From positions 1 through 64,000 of the forward strand of contig NZ_JASAOF010000021.1 of assembly GCF_029952525.1 (NCBI RefSeq): a stretch of 64,000 nucleotides of DNA, given 5' to 3'. Shown one piece after another: positions 41,672 to 49,566 of this stretch (its first letter is position 1; every line of letters starts with the position of its first letter). The DNA comes from Saccharopolyspora ipomoeae. Lineage in GTDB: Bacteria > Actinomycetota > Actinomycetes > Mycobacteriales > Pseudonocardiaceae. The notes under the pieces are model-generated. The model saw only the letters and a list, made by a program, of their open reading frames with translations. It made no database searches and was not told the DNA's origin. Made by a program: the position numbers and the translations under genes.

Positions 41672-42925
41672 TCACCTCGTGCGAGCGCGTTTGCGGGCGT
41701 ACATATCGCGGTCGGCTTCGCCGAGCAAGGTGTGCGAAGTGGTCGCAACGTCATTTGTGGTGGCGAGCCCGACACTGGCGGCGAGCGTGATGTGATCTCG
41801 GCCCGGAGCGGTGGCCTGTTTGTTGAGCTGCTGGTCTATCCGCTTGCGCATCCTCTCCGCGCGGTCCTGGTCGGCCACGGTGGCGAGGACGACGAACTCG
41901 TCCCCTCCGATCCGGGCCACGGTATCGTCGGGGCGTACTGCGGAGAGCAACTGTTCGGCTGCCGCCTGCAGGAACGCGTCGCCGGCTAGGTGCCCGTGGG
42001 TGTCGTTGATCGCCTTGAGGCCGTCGAGGTCGATCATGAACAAGGCGAGCAGACCGCGCCGTCCGGTGAGCTCGCCCAGCTGCTTCTGGAACCGGTCGAG
42101 GAACAGGGCGCGGTTGGCCAGGCCGGTGAGCGGGTCGTGCAGCGCTTTGCGAGTCAGCTCGGCCAGGTGTTCTTCGTTGACGCGTGCGGCGCCATTGAGG
42201 GCCTCGTACAGGCAGACAACGGAGGTCGGCCGGTCGTCCGGGCCCCGAATCAGGCTGAAGCGGCCGGCCAGCCAAAACGGGTGTCCATCGCGGTGCCGCA
42301 TGCAGAAGTCCAGGCTCGCCGACTCGACGCGCCCCTCCCGGAACTCCGCGTAGAGCGCTTCGATCCGTTCCTTGTCCGGTTCGTAAGCCAGTTCGGTGCC
42401 GCACCCGATGAGCTCGTCGCGGGAATAGCCGACGAGCTCGCACACCTTGTCGTTGACCGCTGTGGCACGGGCGTAGAGATCGTTCATCGCCATGCCGACC
42501 GGTGCATTGGACAGAACCTGACGCCAGAGCAGGTCGGAGGCCCGCTGCGCGGTGATGTCCTGGAACTGGGAGATGATCAGCTGCTGGCCCCCTGCCCGTG
42601 TCGGGACCGATGCACTACTGATGAGCGCCCAGATGACGCTGCCGTCGGCACGCACGAGCCGCTTTTCCTCTGAGGAGGAGTCTTGCTCCTCCTCGGCCAT
42701 CTTCGCGGCGCTTTCCAGATCCAGTACTGGACCGCGTCCATACGTCACGTCCGAGGGGGACAACTCGAGCAATCGCTCCCGGGCATATCCGAGCATGCGA
42801 CACAGGGAAGGGTTGGCTTCTATGATGCGCCCCTGCAAGTCGACAAGCGCGACCGGACTGGGCACCCGCTTCCACAGTGCTTCCCAGGCAACCGTGTCGA
42901 GGGCGTTGTCTTCCCGATTGTCCAC
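41672..42925 (-). CDS. PAS-PAS-GGDEF diguanylate cyclase
   Basis: A 417-residue signalling protein. Two PAS domains (about residues 12-130 and 135-255; FQDITAQRASDLLWRQVLSN marks the junction) precede a GGDEF domain (about 260-415) with DPLTGLANRALFLDR and ARIGGDEFVVL. The catalytic GGDEF is intact, and the inhibitory I-site RxxD is present as RPDD five residues upstream. It should therefore make cyclic di-GMP under product feedback. No EAL domain, no membrane segment. Starts with GTG. Its relation to the catabolic genes is unclear. Confidence 0.92.
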   Translation of the reverse strand: MDNREDNALDTVAWEALWKRVPSPVALVDLQGRIIEANPSLCRMLGYARERLLELSPSDVTYGRGPVLDLESAAKMAEEEQDSSSEEKRLVRADGSVIWALISSASVPTRAGGQQLIISQFQDITAQRASDLLWRQVLSNAPVGMAMNDLYARATAVNDKVCELVGYSRDELIGCGTELAYEPDKERIEALYAEFREGRVESASLDFCMRHRDGHPFWLAGRFSLIRGPDDRPTSVVCLYEALNGAARVNEEHLAELTRKALHDPLTGLANRALFLDRFQKQLGELTGRRGLLALFMIDLDGLKAINDTHGHLAGDAFLQAAAEQLLSAVRPDDTVARIGGDEFVVLATVADQDRAERMRKRIDQQLNKQATAPGRDHITLAASVGLATTNDVATTSHTLLGEADRDMYARKRARTR

Positions 42926-43144
42926 GGTTCACACGATAGGCGGCCTGGGCCGAACTCGGTCCGTGATCGGTCTGGACCAGCTGGCCGTCCACCTGCGGAA
43001 CGTCCTGGACGGGTGGTTGACACTTGCTGAGCGGGCGAGCATGGGTGGTCGCCTGCGCTCATGGAAGTGGGTCTCTTCGGGCGGCGCCATGCCGCCGGCG
43101 GCTCGGTCGTTCGCCGCCGCCCCTGCCCGGCGCCTCGCGTTCGT

Positions 43145-43670
43145 CACCTCTCGTAGACGGGCGCCATGATCGCCCGCGCTAGCGTGTGGTTGAGCAAGGT
43201 GAAGCTCATGAACGCAGGTGTCGCGGTGTGCGGAATCCCCAGCGACGGACACCGACGGCGTGCACGGCGATGTAGTAGCTGTGCACGCCGTGCCCTTCCG
43301 GCGGCGCCGCACCGAGGTAGTGGCGCAAGCCGGCGTCGTTGGTCAGTGTCAGGGCGTTGTCGGGCAGCTCGCGTCCGCTCGGCTCGCCGGCGCCGGTCGG
43401 CAGTTCGGTAGTCCTGGCCGGAAGGTCGATCACCGCCCAGTGCCAGAAGCCGCTGACGGTCGGGGCATCGGGGTCGTACATGGTCACCACGAAGCTCGCC
43501 GTCTCCGGCGGGAAGCCGGACCAGCTCAGGTGTGGGGAGATGTCGTCGCCTCCCGCGCCGAAGATCCCGCTGCGCTGCGCGGGCGGCAGCGTTTCGCCGT
43601 GCGCGACGTCCTCGCTGACGAGGGTGAACGACGGGGCCTGGGGAAGGTCAACATAGGGGTCACGACTCAT
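43145..43670 (-). pseudogene. YbhB/YbcL-type phosphatidylethanolamine-binding protein gene with a frameshift near the 3' end
   Basis: Read from ATG 43670 (AGGAGG 8 bases upstream), the protein follows the bacterial PEBP family: [59 protein letters not shown]. Directly after VHAVGV it leaves the family pattern and stops at 43206. In the next frame the expected ending appears: [16 protein letters not shown], then LARAIMAPVYER and a stop at 43145. One missing C in GTCCGTCGCTGG (expected GTCCCGTCGCTGG) explains the shift. The gene is either truncated by a real single-base deletion or affected by a sequence error. The intact product would be about 175 residues, cytoplasmic, of poorly known function. 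Confidence 0.85.
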
Positions 43671-43716
43671 CACACGGTCCTCCTGCTCTGCCGAATCGTT
43701 TCGACCTGCTGAAAAA

Positions 43717-43756
43717 GGCGCGTCGACCGCGGTATCGGTGCCGCGACCGACGCGCC
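43717..43756 (-). terminator. Rho-independent terminator after DLH-like hydrolase 2
   Basis: Outer arms GGCGCGTCG/CGACGCGCC (9 bp), then a short mismatch and an inner 5-bp stem. On the minus strand the hairpin is followed by TTTTT. It lies 6 bases beyond the hydrolase stop. Confidence 0.85.
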
Positions 43757-43762
43757 TCCGTG

Positions 43763-44659
43763 TCAGGCCTTGACCAGGTTTCGGTTGAAGAACTCGGTCA
43801 GCTTGGCCACAGCTGGGGTGAGGTACTCGTCCTTGTCGTAGAGGTCCACGTGCGTGGCGCCTTCGATCAGGTGCAGCTCGGCGTTGTCGCCGGCCTTGGC
43901 CACCGCGCCCTCACTGAAGGGCAGGGTCGCCGCTTTGGTGCCGGCGATCATCAGCAGTGGCCGCGGGGCGATCTTGTCGACCTGCGCGTAGGAGTCGTAC
44001 TGGTCGAGCAGGGCGGCGCTGCGCAGCGCCCACGCGTTGGTCGAGCAGGGGTGCTGCCCCCGCGGCGTCTTGTAGTAGTCGACGAACTCCGCCACAGACT
44101 CCGGCGTCGACTCATCCGCGGTCTCCGGCAGTGCAGGCACCATGGGAACCGGCTTACCTGCGACCTCGTCGCTGTACGCCTGACCCGACTGCTTGACCAG
44201 CTCGTTGAAACCGTCCGCGTCGCCTGCGCGGAAGAAGCCGGGCAGGTCCACCGCGCTGACGGTTGCCACGGCCTTCATCCGGTGGTCGGTCTGTGCGGCG
44301 AAGGGCACGTAGCCGCCGGAGGCGCAGATGCCGAGCACGCCGATCCGTTCGGCATCCACATCGTCGCGGTTGGCGAGGTAGGACACGGCCCAGCGGAAGT
44401 CGTCGGCGCGCTGGAACGGATCTTCCAGCCCGCGCGGCTGGCCTTCGCTGTCGCCCTGGTACGCGGCGTCGAAGGTCAGGGCGATGTAGCCCTGGTCTGC
44501 CAGGCGCTGCGCGTACAGGCTGGGAGTCTGCTCCTTGACGCCAGTGGCCGGATGACCGACCACGATGGCCGGCGACCGCTCCGACGACGTGGTGTCAGGG
44601 GTGTAGAGGTGTCCCGCGAGCATCAGGTCGCCGCTCGAAAAGCGCACATCGGTCTTCAT
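43763..44659 (-). CDS. Dienelactone-hydrolase-like alpha/beta hydrolase, copy 2
   Basis: A 298-residue cytoplasmic alpha/beta hydrolase. The elbow [14 protein letters not shown] carries Cys at the nucleophile position. Other family segments are [35 protein letters not shown] and the late His region [16 protein letters not shown]. It is a paralogue of the enzyme at 32018-32953. ATG 44659 ([11 protein letters not shown]) with GAGG upstream is preferred over the long frame start at 44818, because the extra N-terminal residues resemble nothing. A candidate shared operator lies upstream at 44783-44813. Confidence 0.88.
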   Translation of the reverse strand: MKTDVRFSSGDLMLAGHLYTPDTTSSERSPAIVVGHPATGVKEQTPSLYAQRLADQGYIALTFDAAYQGDSEGQPRGLEDPFQRADDFRWAVSYLANRDDVDAERIGVLGICASGGYVPFAAQTDHRMKAVATVSAVDLPGFFRAGDADGFNELVKQSGQAYSDEVAGKPVPMVPALPETADESTPESVAEFVDYYKTPRGQHPCSTNAWALRSAALLDQYDSYAQVDKIAPRPLLMIAGTKAATLPFSEGAVAKAGDNAELHLIEGATHVDLYDKDEYLTPAVAKLTEFFNRNLVKA

Positions 44660-45041
44660 GAAAAACAAACCTCGAAATGGTGCTGAAGTGGTGGCGCGGT
44701 GCCGTGTCGGCTTCCCGGCCAGGGGAGGTTCGTCTGTCTCCCCGTGACTCCAACTGTGCTTCGGAATGGAGAGTGCGAGAAGGGACGGCTCCCTCCTGGG
44801 AAGAAACCATCCCCCCATCCCTCCGCCAGCCGAGTGCGGAATGGTGCGTACTCACGATCGTTCGCGGGTCTTCGGTGTGCCATGGCAGCGAATCAAGAGC
44901 TGCACGCGTCAGACCTCGGGCTCCTCAAGGCGTTGAGCGCCATGGCACGCACTCCGCCTCGTCGGCGATGCGCGACACTGCCTCCGGCGCTGCACGCACC
45001 CCTGTCAGCGTCAAGCGGGACCGAGCCTCGGAGGGACCGAC
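44660..45041. other. Interval upstream of DLH-like hydrolase 2
   Basis: About 380 bases. It holds the hydrolase promoter and the shared operator-like block at 44783-44813. No gene is supported, and the downstream half (44820-45041) looks featureless. Confidence 0.4.
44783..44813. promoter_or_regulatory. Candidate operator upstream of DLH-like hydrolase 2
   Basis: GGGACGG, then TCCTGGGAAGAAA, then TCCC. It matches the block at 31880-31910 in sequence and spacing, and has a loose dyad around CTCC-TG-GGAAG. It lies about 125 bases upstream of the start. Confidence 0.5.
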
Positions 45042-45941
45042 CTAGAGGATGTCGAGAAGGGAGACCTCTCCGTCGCTGCCCACGATGCCGAGCGGCTTGC
45101 TCGTTGCGTCGTCGACGATCGTGTCGAGGTGTTCGGCGATGTCCTCAGGGGTCGTAGCAGGGTTGGCATAGCCTTCGTTCATCGTGAGAGCGATGCGCTG
45201 CATGAGTCCGCCTTGAGTCAGGAAGGTCTCGCCGGTCACGGAGCAGTTTTCGTGAGCGAAGTAGGCGACCATCTGCGAAGCCATCGACGCGGTCATGCTC
45301 TCCTTGAGCGTTGTTTTGAGGGAGTCGGGGAGGTCGGCTTCCTCGACCATGCGGCTGTATGCGGTCGGAGCGATCGCATTCACGCGGATGCCCACCTCCT
45401 TGCCCTCCAGGGAGAGGCACCGGGTGAACCCGAAGATGGCGGCCTTGGAGGTGACGTAAGGGGTCTGGCCCTCCCACCCGACGATGGTCGGCGACGCGGT
45501 GTTGACGACGCGGCCGGAGCCGCTGGCGATCAGGTGAGGCCACGCAGCGGCGGTGATAGCGGCGGTGCCGAAGAAGTTGACCTCCATCTGGCGCCTGATC
45601 TGGTGGACGATGTCGGCCGAGCCGATCGTGGCCGGGACGTTGATGCCGGCGTTGTTCACGACGATGTCGAGCTTGCCGAACGCCTCGATCGCGGCCTGCA
45701 CTACTGCTTCTGCGTTGGTGGCGACATCATCGTGGTTGGCCACGGCCTCTCCGCCGGCCTCCTTGATCTCGGCGACGACTTCGTCCGCCGGGCGCGAACT
45801 GGAGCCCGACCCGAGCGTGTCGCCACCCAGATCATTGACGAGCACACAAGCCCCGCGCGATGCGAGGAGCAGGGCGTGCGAACGTCCCAGGCCGCGCCCG
45901 CCACCAGTTACCAGTGCCACCTTGCCATCGAACCGCATCAT
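45042..45941 (-). CDS. SDR of the MFE-2/HSD17B4 type (3-hydroxyacyl-CoA dehydrogenase-like)
   Basis: A 299-residue SDR. It begins MRFDGKVALVTGGGRGLGRS and has VLVNDLGGDTLGSGSSSRPA, an insertion typical of the dehydrogenase part of peroxisomal-type multifunctional enzyme 2. It continues with IVVNNAGINVPATIG and the Tyr-Lys pair TPYVTSKAAIFGF. It probably oxidises a 3-hydroxyacyl-CoA. Two adjacent ATGs (45941, 45938) follow GGGAGA; the longer frame to 45998 is rejected. It is followed upstream by an AT-rich element at 46010-46024 and then by an aldehyde dehydrogenase on the same strand. Confidence 0.9.
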   Translation of the reverse strand: MMRFDGKVALVTGGGRGLGRSHALLLASRGACVLVNDLGGDTLGSGSSSRPADEVVAEIKEAGGEAVANHDDVATNAEAVVQAAIEAFGKLDIVVNNAGINVPATIGSADIVHQIRRQMEVNFFGTAAITAAAWPHLIASGSGRVVNTASPTIVGWEGQTPYVTSKAAIFGFTRCLSLEGKEVGIRVNAIAPTAYSRMVEEADLPDSLKTTLKESMTASMASQMVAYFAHENCSVTGETFLTQGGLMQRIALTMNEGYANPATTPEDIAEHLDTIVDDATSKPLGIVGSDGEVSLLDIL

Positions 45942-46009
45942 CTTCGGCTTCTCCCTGTTGTCTTCAGGCCAGCGACGGGGATCTCTGCTCGCAGCCAACG
46001 AAATATTGT

Positions 46010-46024
46010 ATATATTATGTTCTC
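46010..46024 (-). promoter_or_regulatory. AT-rich element GAGAACATAATATAT (minus strand) upstream of SDR
   Basis: Identical over 15 bases to 41516-41530. It is followed on the minus strand by ACAATATTTC, giving possible -10 sequences about 65-75 bases before the SDR start. Confidence 0.6.
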
Positions 46025-46064
46025 AGTCAAGGGTGGCCTAGTCCCGTTGCGTGGTCGTCAGGGG

Positions 46065-47501
46065 TCAGGGTCTGAAGATGGTCTTGTAGGTGAGGTACGG
46101 GTCGAGGGCATGCGGCCCCAGCTCAGTGCCGAGCCCGCTGTTCTTGATCCCGCCGAACGGTGCGTCCATGGGGAACGTCGCCGTGTTGACGCCGACGGTG
46201 CCGGACTCGATCCGCTCCGCGACCGCGGTCGCGCGCTCGACGTCCGGCGAGAACACGCCGCCGCCCAGTCCGTACTCGGAGTCGTTGGCGATGGCGACCG
46301 CCTCGTCGATGGTGTCGTAGGGCATCACGGCGATCACGGGGCCGAAGATCTCTTCGCGCGCGATGCGCATGTCGTTGGTGACGTTCCGGAACAGCGTGGG
46401 CTCGACGTAGTACCCGCAGTTGAATCCGGCGGGTCGGCCGCCGCCGGTCACGACCTCTGCGCCTTCCTCGACGCCGATGCGGATGTAGGCCTCCACGCGT
46501 TCGCGCTGTGCGGCGTTGACGAGCGGGCCGTACAGGTTCGCCGGGTCCGACGGGGAGCCGAGCGGGATGGCGCGCAGCGCATCAGCGAGGAACTGCACCA
46601 CTTCCTCGTACCGTGCGCGCGGGGCCAGCACGCGGGTCAGCGCGCGGCAGGTCTGTCCGGTGTTGGGAGTGCATGCCGACAGGACGAACGGGCGGAAGCT
46701 GTCGAGGTCGACGTCGTCGAGGAGGATGCCTGCCGATTTGCCGCCGAGCTCGAGCGTCACGTGCTTGAGTCCTGCGCCGCAGGTGGCGGCGATCGCCTTG
46801 CCTGCCGCGGCCGATCCGGTGAACGCGATCTTGCGCACCGTCGGGTGTTCGACGAGTGCCGCCCCGGTCTGCCGCCCACCCGTGACGACGCCGATAACCC
46901 CTGGTGGCAGGCCGACGGCGTCGAAGACCTCAGTGAGCAGGAGCGCGTCGAGCGACGTCTCCGGGGCGGGCTTGAGCACCACGGTGCAGCCCGCGGCCAG
47001 TGCCGGTCCCACCTTCCACGCGGTGAGCGGTTGCGGCCCGTTCCACGGGACGATGGCGCCGACGACGCCGACCGGTTCGCGGGTGATGATCGCGTCACCG
47101 CCGACCGTGGCCCGTCGTTCCCGCGTCTCGAGTGCGTCGGCCAGCGAAGCGAAGTAGCGGTAGTTCTCCGGGACCATGGCCTGCATCGCCCCGGCCAGGG
47201 CGATGGGGGTGCCGTTCTGCCGGGACACCAGCTCTGACATCTCGTCGATGCGGCGCTCGAACTCGTCCGCGATCGCTCGCAAGAACCCAGCCCGTTGGGC
47301 GGGTGTCAGCTCGCGCCAGGCGGGGAGCGCATCGGACGCGGCCCGGACCGCGCGGTCGACGTCGGTGGCGTCCCCGTCGGCGATGTGGCCGATGACCTCT
47401 TCTGTCGCCGGATCGATCACGTCGATGGCGGCCTGCGAGTGCGCGGGGACCCGCGCACCGGACAGATACATCTCGAGCCGGGAATCGGCTACCACGGTCA
47501 T
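46065..47501 (-). CDS. NAD(P)-dependent aldehyde dehydrogenase, copy 3
   Basis: A 478-residue aldehyde dehydrogenase. The cofactor region is VVGAIVPWNGPQPLTAWKVG, the Glu region is VTLELGGKSAGILLDD, the catalytic Cys is in PNTGQTCRALTRVLAPR, and the late motif is EEIFGPVIAVMPY. ATG 47501 follows AGAGGAAA; the frame to 47768 adds a segment unlike the family. It is the third member of this superfamily in the window and is diverged from the other two. It lies just upstream of the MFE-2-type SDR on the same strand, with 123 bases and a promoter element between. Confidence 0.93.
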   Translation of the reverse strand: MTVVADSRLEMYLSGARVPAHSQAAIDVIDPATEEVIGHIADGDATDVDRAVRAASDALPAWRELTPAQRAGFLRAIADEFERRIDEMSELVSRQNGTPIALAGAMQAMVPENYRYFASLADALETRERRATVGGDAIITREPVGVVGAIVPWNGPQPLTAWKVGPALAAGCTVVLKPAPETSLDALLLTEVFDAVGLPPGVIGVVTGGRQTGAALVEHPTVRKIAFTGSAAAGKAIAATCGAGLKHVTLELGGKSAGILLDDVDLDSFRPFVLSACTPNTGQTCRALTRVLAPRARYEEVVQFLADALRAIPLGSPSDPANLYGPLVNAAQRERVEAYIRIGVEEGAEVVTGGGRPAGFNCGYYVEPTLFRNVTNDMRIAREEIFGPVIAVMPYDTIDEAVAIANDSEYGLGGGVFSPDVERATAVAERIESGTVGVNTATFPMDAPFGGIKNSGLGTELGPHALDPYLTYKTIFRP

Positions 47502-48007
47502 GAAGGATTTCCTCTCGCGACTTGGCGCGCGCCAGTGGTGCGGCGGACCTTGCTCGTCGGGCAGGATGTGGAGAGGCAATGGCGGCCACCTCTCCCGGGC
47601 TTGGGACATGCGCGCGACCGGGCCGGACTCGACGAGCCGGTCCGATCTGATGCCGCCGAATCCTCTACGGCCAAGCAACAGCCCTCGTGCAGGGACCGAG
47701 CGAAGTCCCGTCCTGCTCAGATTCGAAAAAAATATATAATACGGCTTCGGAGGAGGCAATAGGATCACTGCTCACCGTCGCATCGCCGGAGGTGGACCGC
47801 TCGACGAGCATGAGTCCAGGGCAGTGGAGACGCGACCCCTCAGCATGGCGCTTCTGCTGGAGTTCGGTGGTTCGGGACGCCTCGAACTTGATCGCTTCGG
47901 CGCCGTACGAGTGTTCTTCGACCCCATAGCCACTGGCGTCGATCAAGTCCGACCGGCCGCGACTTCGTAGGTGACCGATGAGAACTTCCCGGGCAGTACA
48001 GTGCTGA
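47502..48007. other. Interval with AT-rich promoter patch and a possible small ORF
   Basis: An AT-rich patch at 47727-47741 contains a perfect TATAAT on the plus strand (47735-47740) and TATTAT on the minus strand. A plus-strand GGAGGAGG follows at 47748. A frame from GTG 47824 to 47970 gives 48 codons with protein-like content (MALLLEFGGSGRLELDRFG), but the spacing from the ribosome-like site is wrong. I do not call it a gene. Confidence 0.35.
47727..47741. promoter_or_regulatory. AT-rich promoter patch upstream of aldehyde dehydrogenase copy 3
   Basis: AAAAAAATATATAAT in a GC-rich setting. It holds possible -10 hexamers on both strands. It lies about 225 bases upstream of the aldehyde dehydrogenase start and is the last clear member of the AT-rich series. 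Confidence 0.45.
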
Positions 48008-49288
48008 TCAGTCCTGCTCGGTCATGAGCACCGACTTGCCGAGCCACTGACAGGCCTGTAGCGCCAGTTCGACGTCCAACCTGTCCGTCCCAATTGGACG
48101 TCGGCGTTCATCCTCTGCTTTCTTGATGCGGTATTTCACCGTGTTGTAGTGCAGGTTCAGCACTTCGGCCGCAGCTTTGTGGCTCGATCCTCTGGACAGG
48201 AACTCTCTCAGGGTGCACCGGAGCCGTTGGGCGCTGTCGGTGTTGGCCGCGAGTGGCCCGAGGATCTCTGCGACCCATCTCTTCGTTTCCTCGATGTTCT
48301 TGCTGAGCAGGGCGATCGTCGGCAGCCCGGGCTCGTCGTAGAACGTGATGCGGCGATCAGCAGCGTCGCTGAGGAGCGCGATGTCGTGCGCGAGTTGGGC
48401 ACGCTGGTGACTCTCGCGGAACCCCGAATGGCCGTGTGCCGGGGTACCGACGGCGACCGAGAGCGAGTCGGCGCGTTCGGCCACGCAACTGCGGATCTGG
48501 GAACGATCGATGGTGGACCGTCCACCCAGCGGGATCCATGCCCAGCCCGAAACTCTGTCGAACGCGACGAACAGCGGAGACCGTCGAGCCCCTGCGCAGT
48601 GCGCGATGGCGTGCGCGGCTTGTTCAAGATCCGCGATGCGCTCCTTGCCGGTGTCGGGAAGCCACAGAATCACGGCGAGGTGCTGCTGCCCCATCGCATA
48701 CCCGATGTCCGCTTCGGTTTCCGGAGCCGGCGCGTCCTCCTCGCGGAGGAGTTCGCGCACTCGCACGGTGCGGAGACTGCTGCGGGTGGCGAGCCACCGC
48801 TCTCGCTCGTGCTCGTACACGTCAACCACTTGCTGGGAGATCCAGTCGATGTAGTCGGAGACCACGGAGACGATGCGATGCGCCACCGACAGACGGAGGT
48901 TCGCATCGAGGTTCGTGACCTCCACCTCGGACAGTGCGATGTCCAGCAAGGTCCTCTGGCCGAGCCGGTAGGCCCGCACGAGCGCGTTGACCGGGACACC
49001 GTGTTGGGCGAGGCGTCGTGCGTACTCCATGGCCGCAGCGGGGGCTTCCAGGTGTTCCGCGGCGATGTTGTGCTGGAGCGTGTGCAGGATGGTGTCGAGG
49101 TTGCCTTCGATGCTCGCGCCGAGAAGTTCGAGCAGCCGCGCATCGCCGCGGAGCTCGGTGATGCTTGCTTCGAGCACCTTCTTGATCGCCAGGGTTTCGG
49201 TGGTGAGACGGCGGTTGAGTTCGGCCGCCACGGCGGCCGCCCACCGGTCTACGACGTCCTGGTCGGCGTGCTCCATCCCTGTCCCCAT
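48008..49288 (-). CDS. PucR/CdaR-family transcriptional regulator
   Basis: A 426-residue regulator. The N-terminal helical region (about residues 1-170; RRLAQHGVPVNALVRAYRLG, DWISQQVVDVYEHERERW) and the central GGDEF-like domain are typical of actinobacterial PucR-type proteins. The C-terminal HTH reads HKAAAEVLNLHYNTVKYRIK. The region SLSVAVGTPAHGHSGFRESH is the usual link before the HTH. These proteins normally activate or repress an adjacent catabolic operon in response to its substrate. It is divergent from the CoA ligase/DUF3556 operon at 49567, with direct repeats between them. Start ATG 49288 or 49276. Confidence 0.9.
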   Translation of the reverse strand: MGTGMEHADQDVVDRWAAAVAAELNRRLTTETLAIKKVLEASITELRGDARLLELLGASIEGNLDTILHTLQHNIAAEHLEAPAAAMEYARRLAQHGVPVNALVRAYRLGQRTLLDIALSEVEVTNLDANLRLSVAHRIVSVVSDYIDWISQQVVDVYEHERERWLATRSSLRTVRVRELLREEDAPAPETEADIGYAMGQQHLAVILWLPDTGKERIADLEQAAHAIAHCAGARRSPLFVAFDRVSGWAWIPLGGRSTIDRSQIRSCVAERADSLSVAVGTPAHGHSGFRESHQRAQLAHDIALLSDAADRRITFYDEPGLPTIALLSKNIEETKRWVAEILGPLAANTDSAQRLRCTLREFLSRGSSHKAAAEVLNLHYNTVKYRIKKAEDERRRPIGTDRLDVELALQACQWLGKSVLMTEQD

Positions 49289-49319
49289 CGAACAACGGTA
49301 GCCCGCGGTTGTCGCGCCA

Positions 49320-49360
49320 GGTCAACTACGACACCCGGTAGTCGTGCCGGGTCAACTACG
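49320..49360. promoter_or_regulatory. Direct repeats GGTCAACTACG, candidate PucR operator
   Basis: Two exact 11-base copies at 49320-49330 and 49350-49360 are 30 bases apart (about three helical turns), with CCGGTAGTCG between them as an inverted partial copy. They sit in the divergent region between the PucR gene and the CoA ligase operon. Confidence 0.55.
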
Positions 49361-49566
49361 CAGTCGAGGTGGCAGCCCACCTGACCTGCTTCGACCTTGG
49401 CCAGAGGTCAGCTCGGGGTTTGCAGGGCCAGGTTCCTCCCGTCCGTTTTTGTTTCCCGGAGACGAAGACTCCGAGATTCTTCATGATGGCAAGACATGGT
49501 GCGGATCACAGGTCGCTTCGTATCGTCGAGTTGTCACGGTTACAACGAGGTCACCAGGAAGTTTTC

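Noticed and set aside
45129-47237. 702-codon plus-strand frame across the SDR and aldehyde dehydrogenase
   Set aside because: It runs through a promoter region and two real minus-strand genes; shadow frame.
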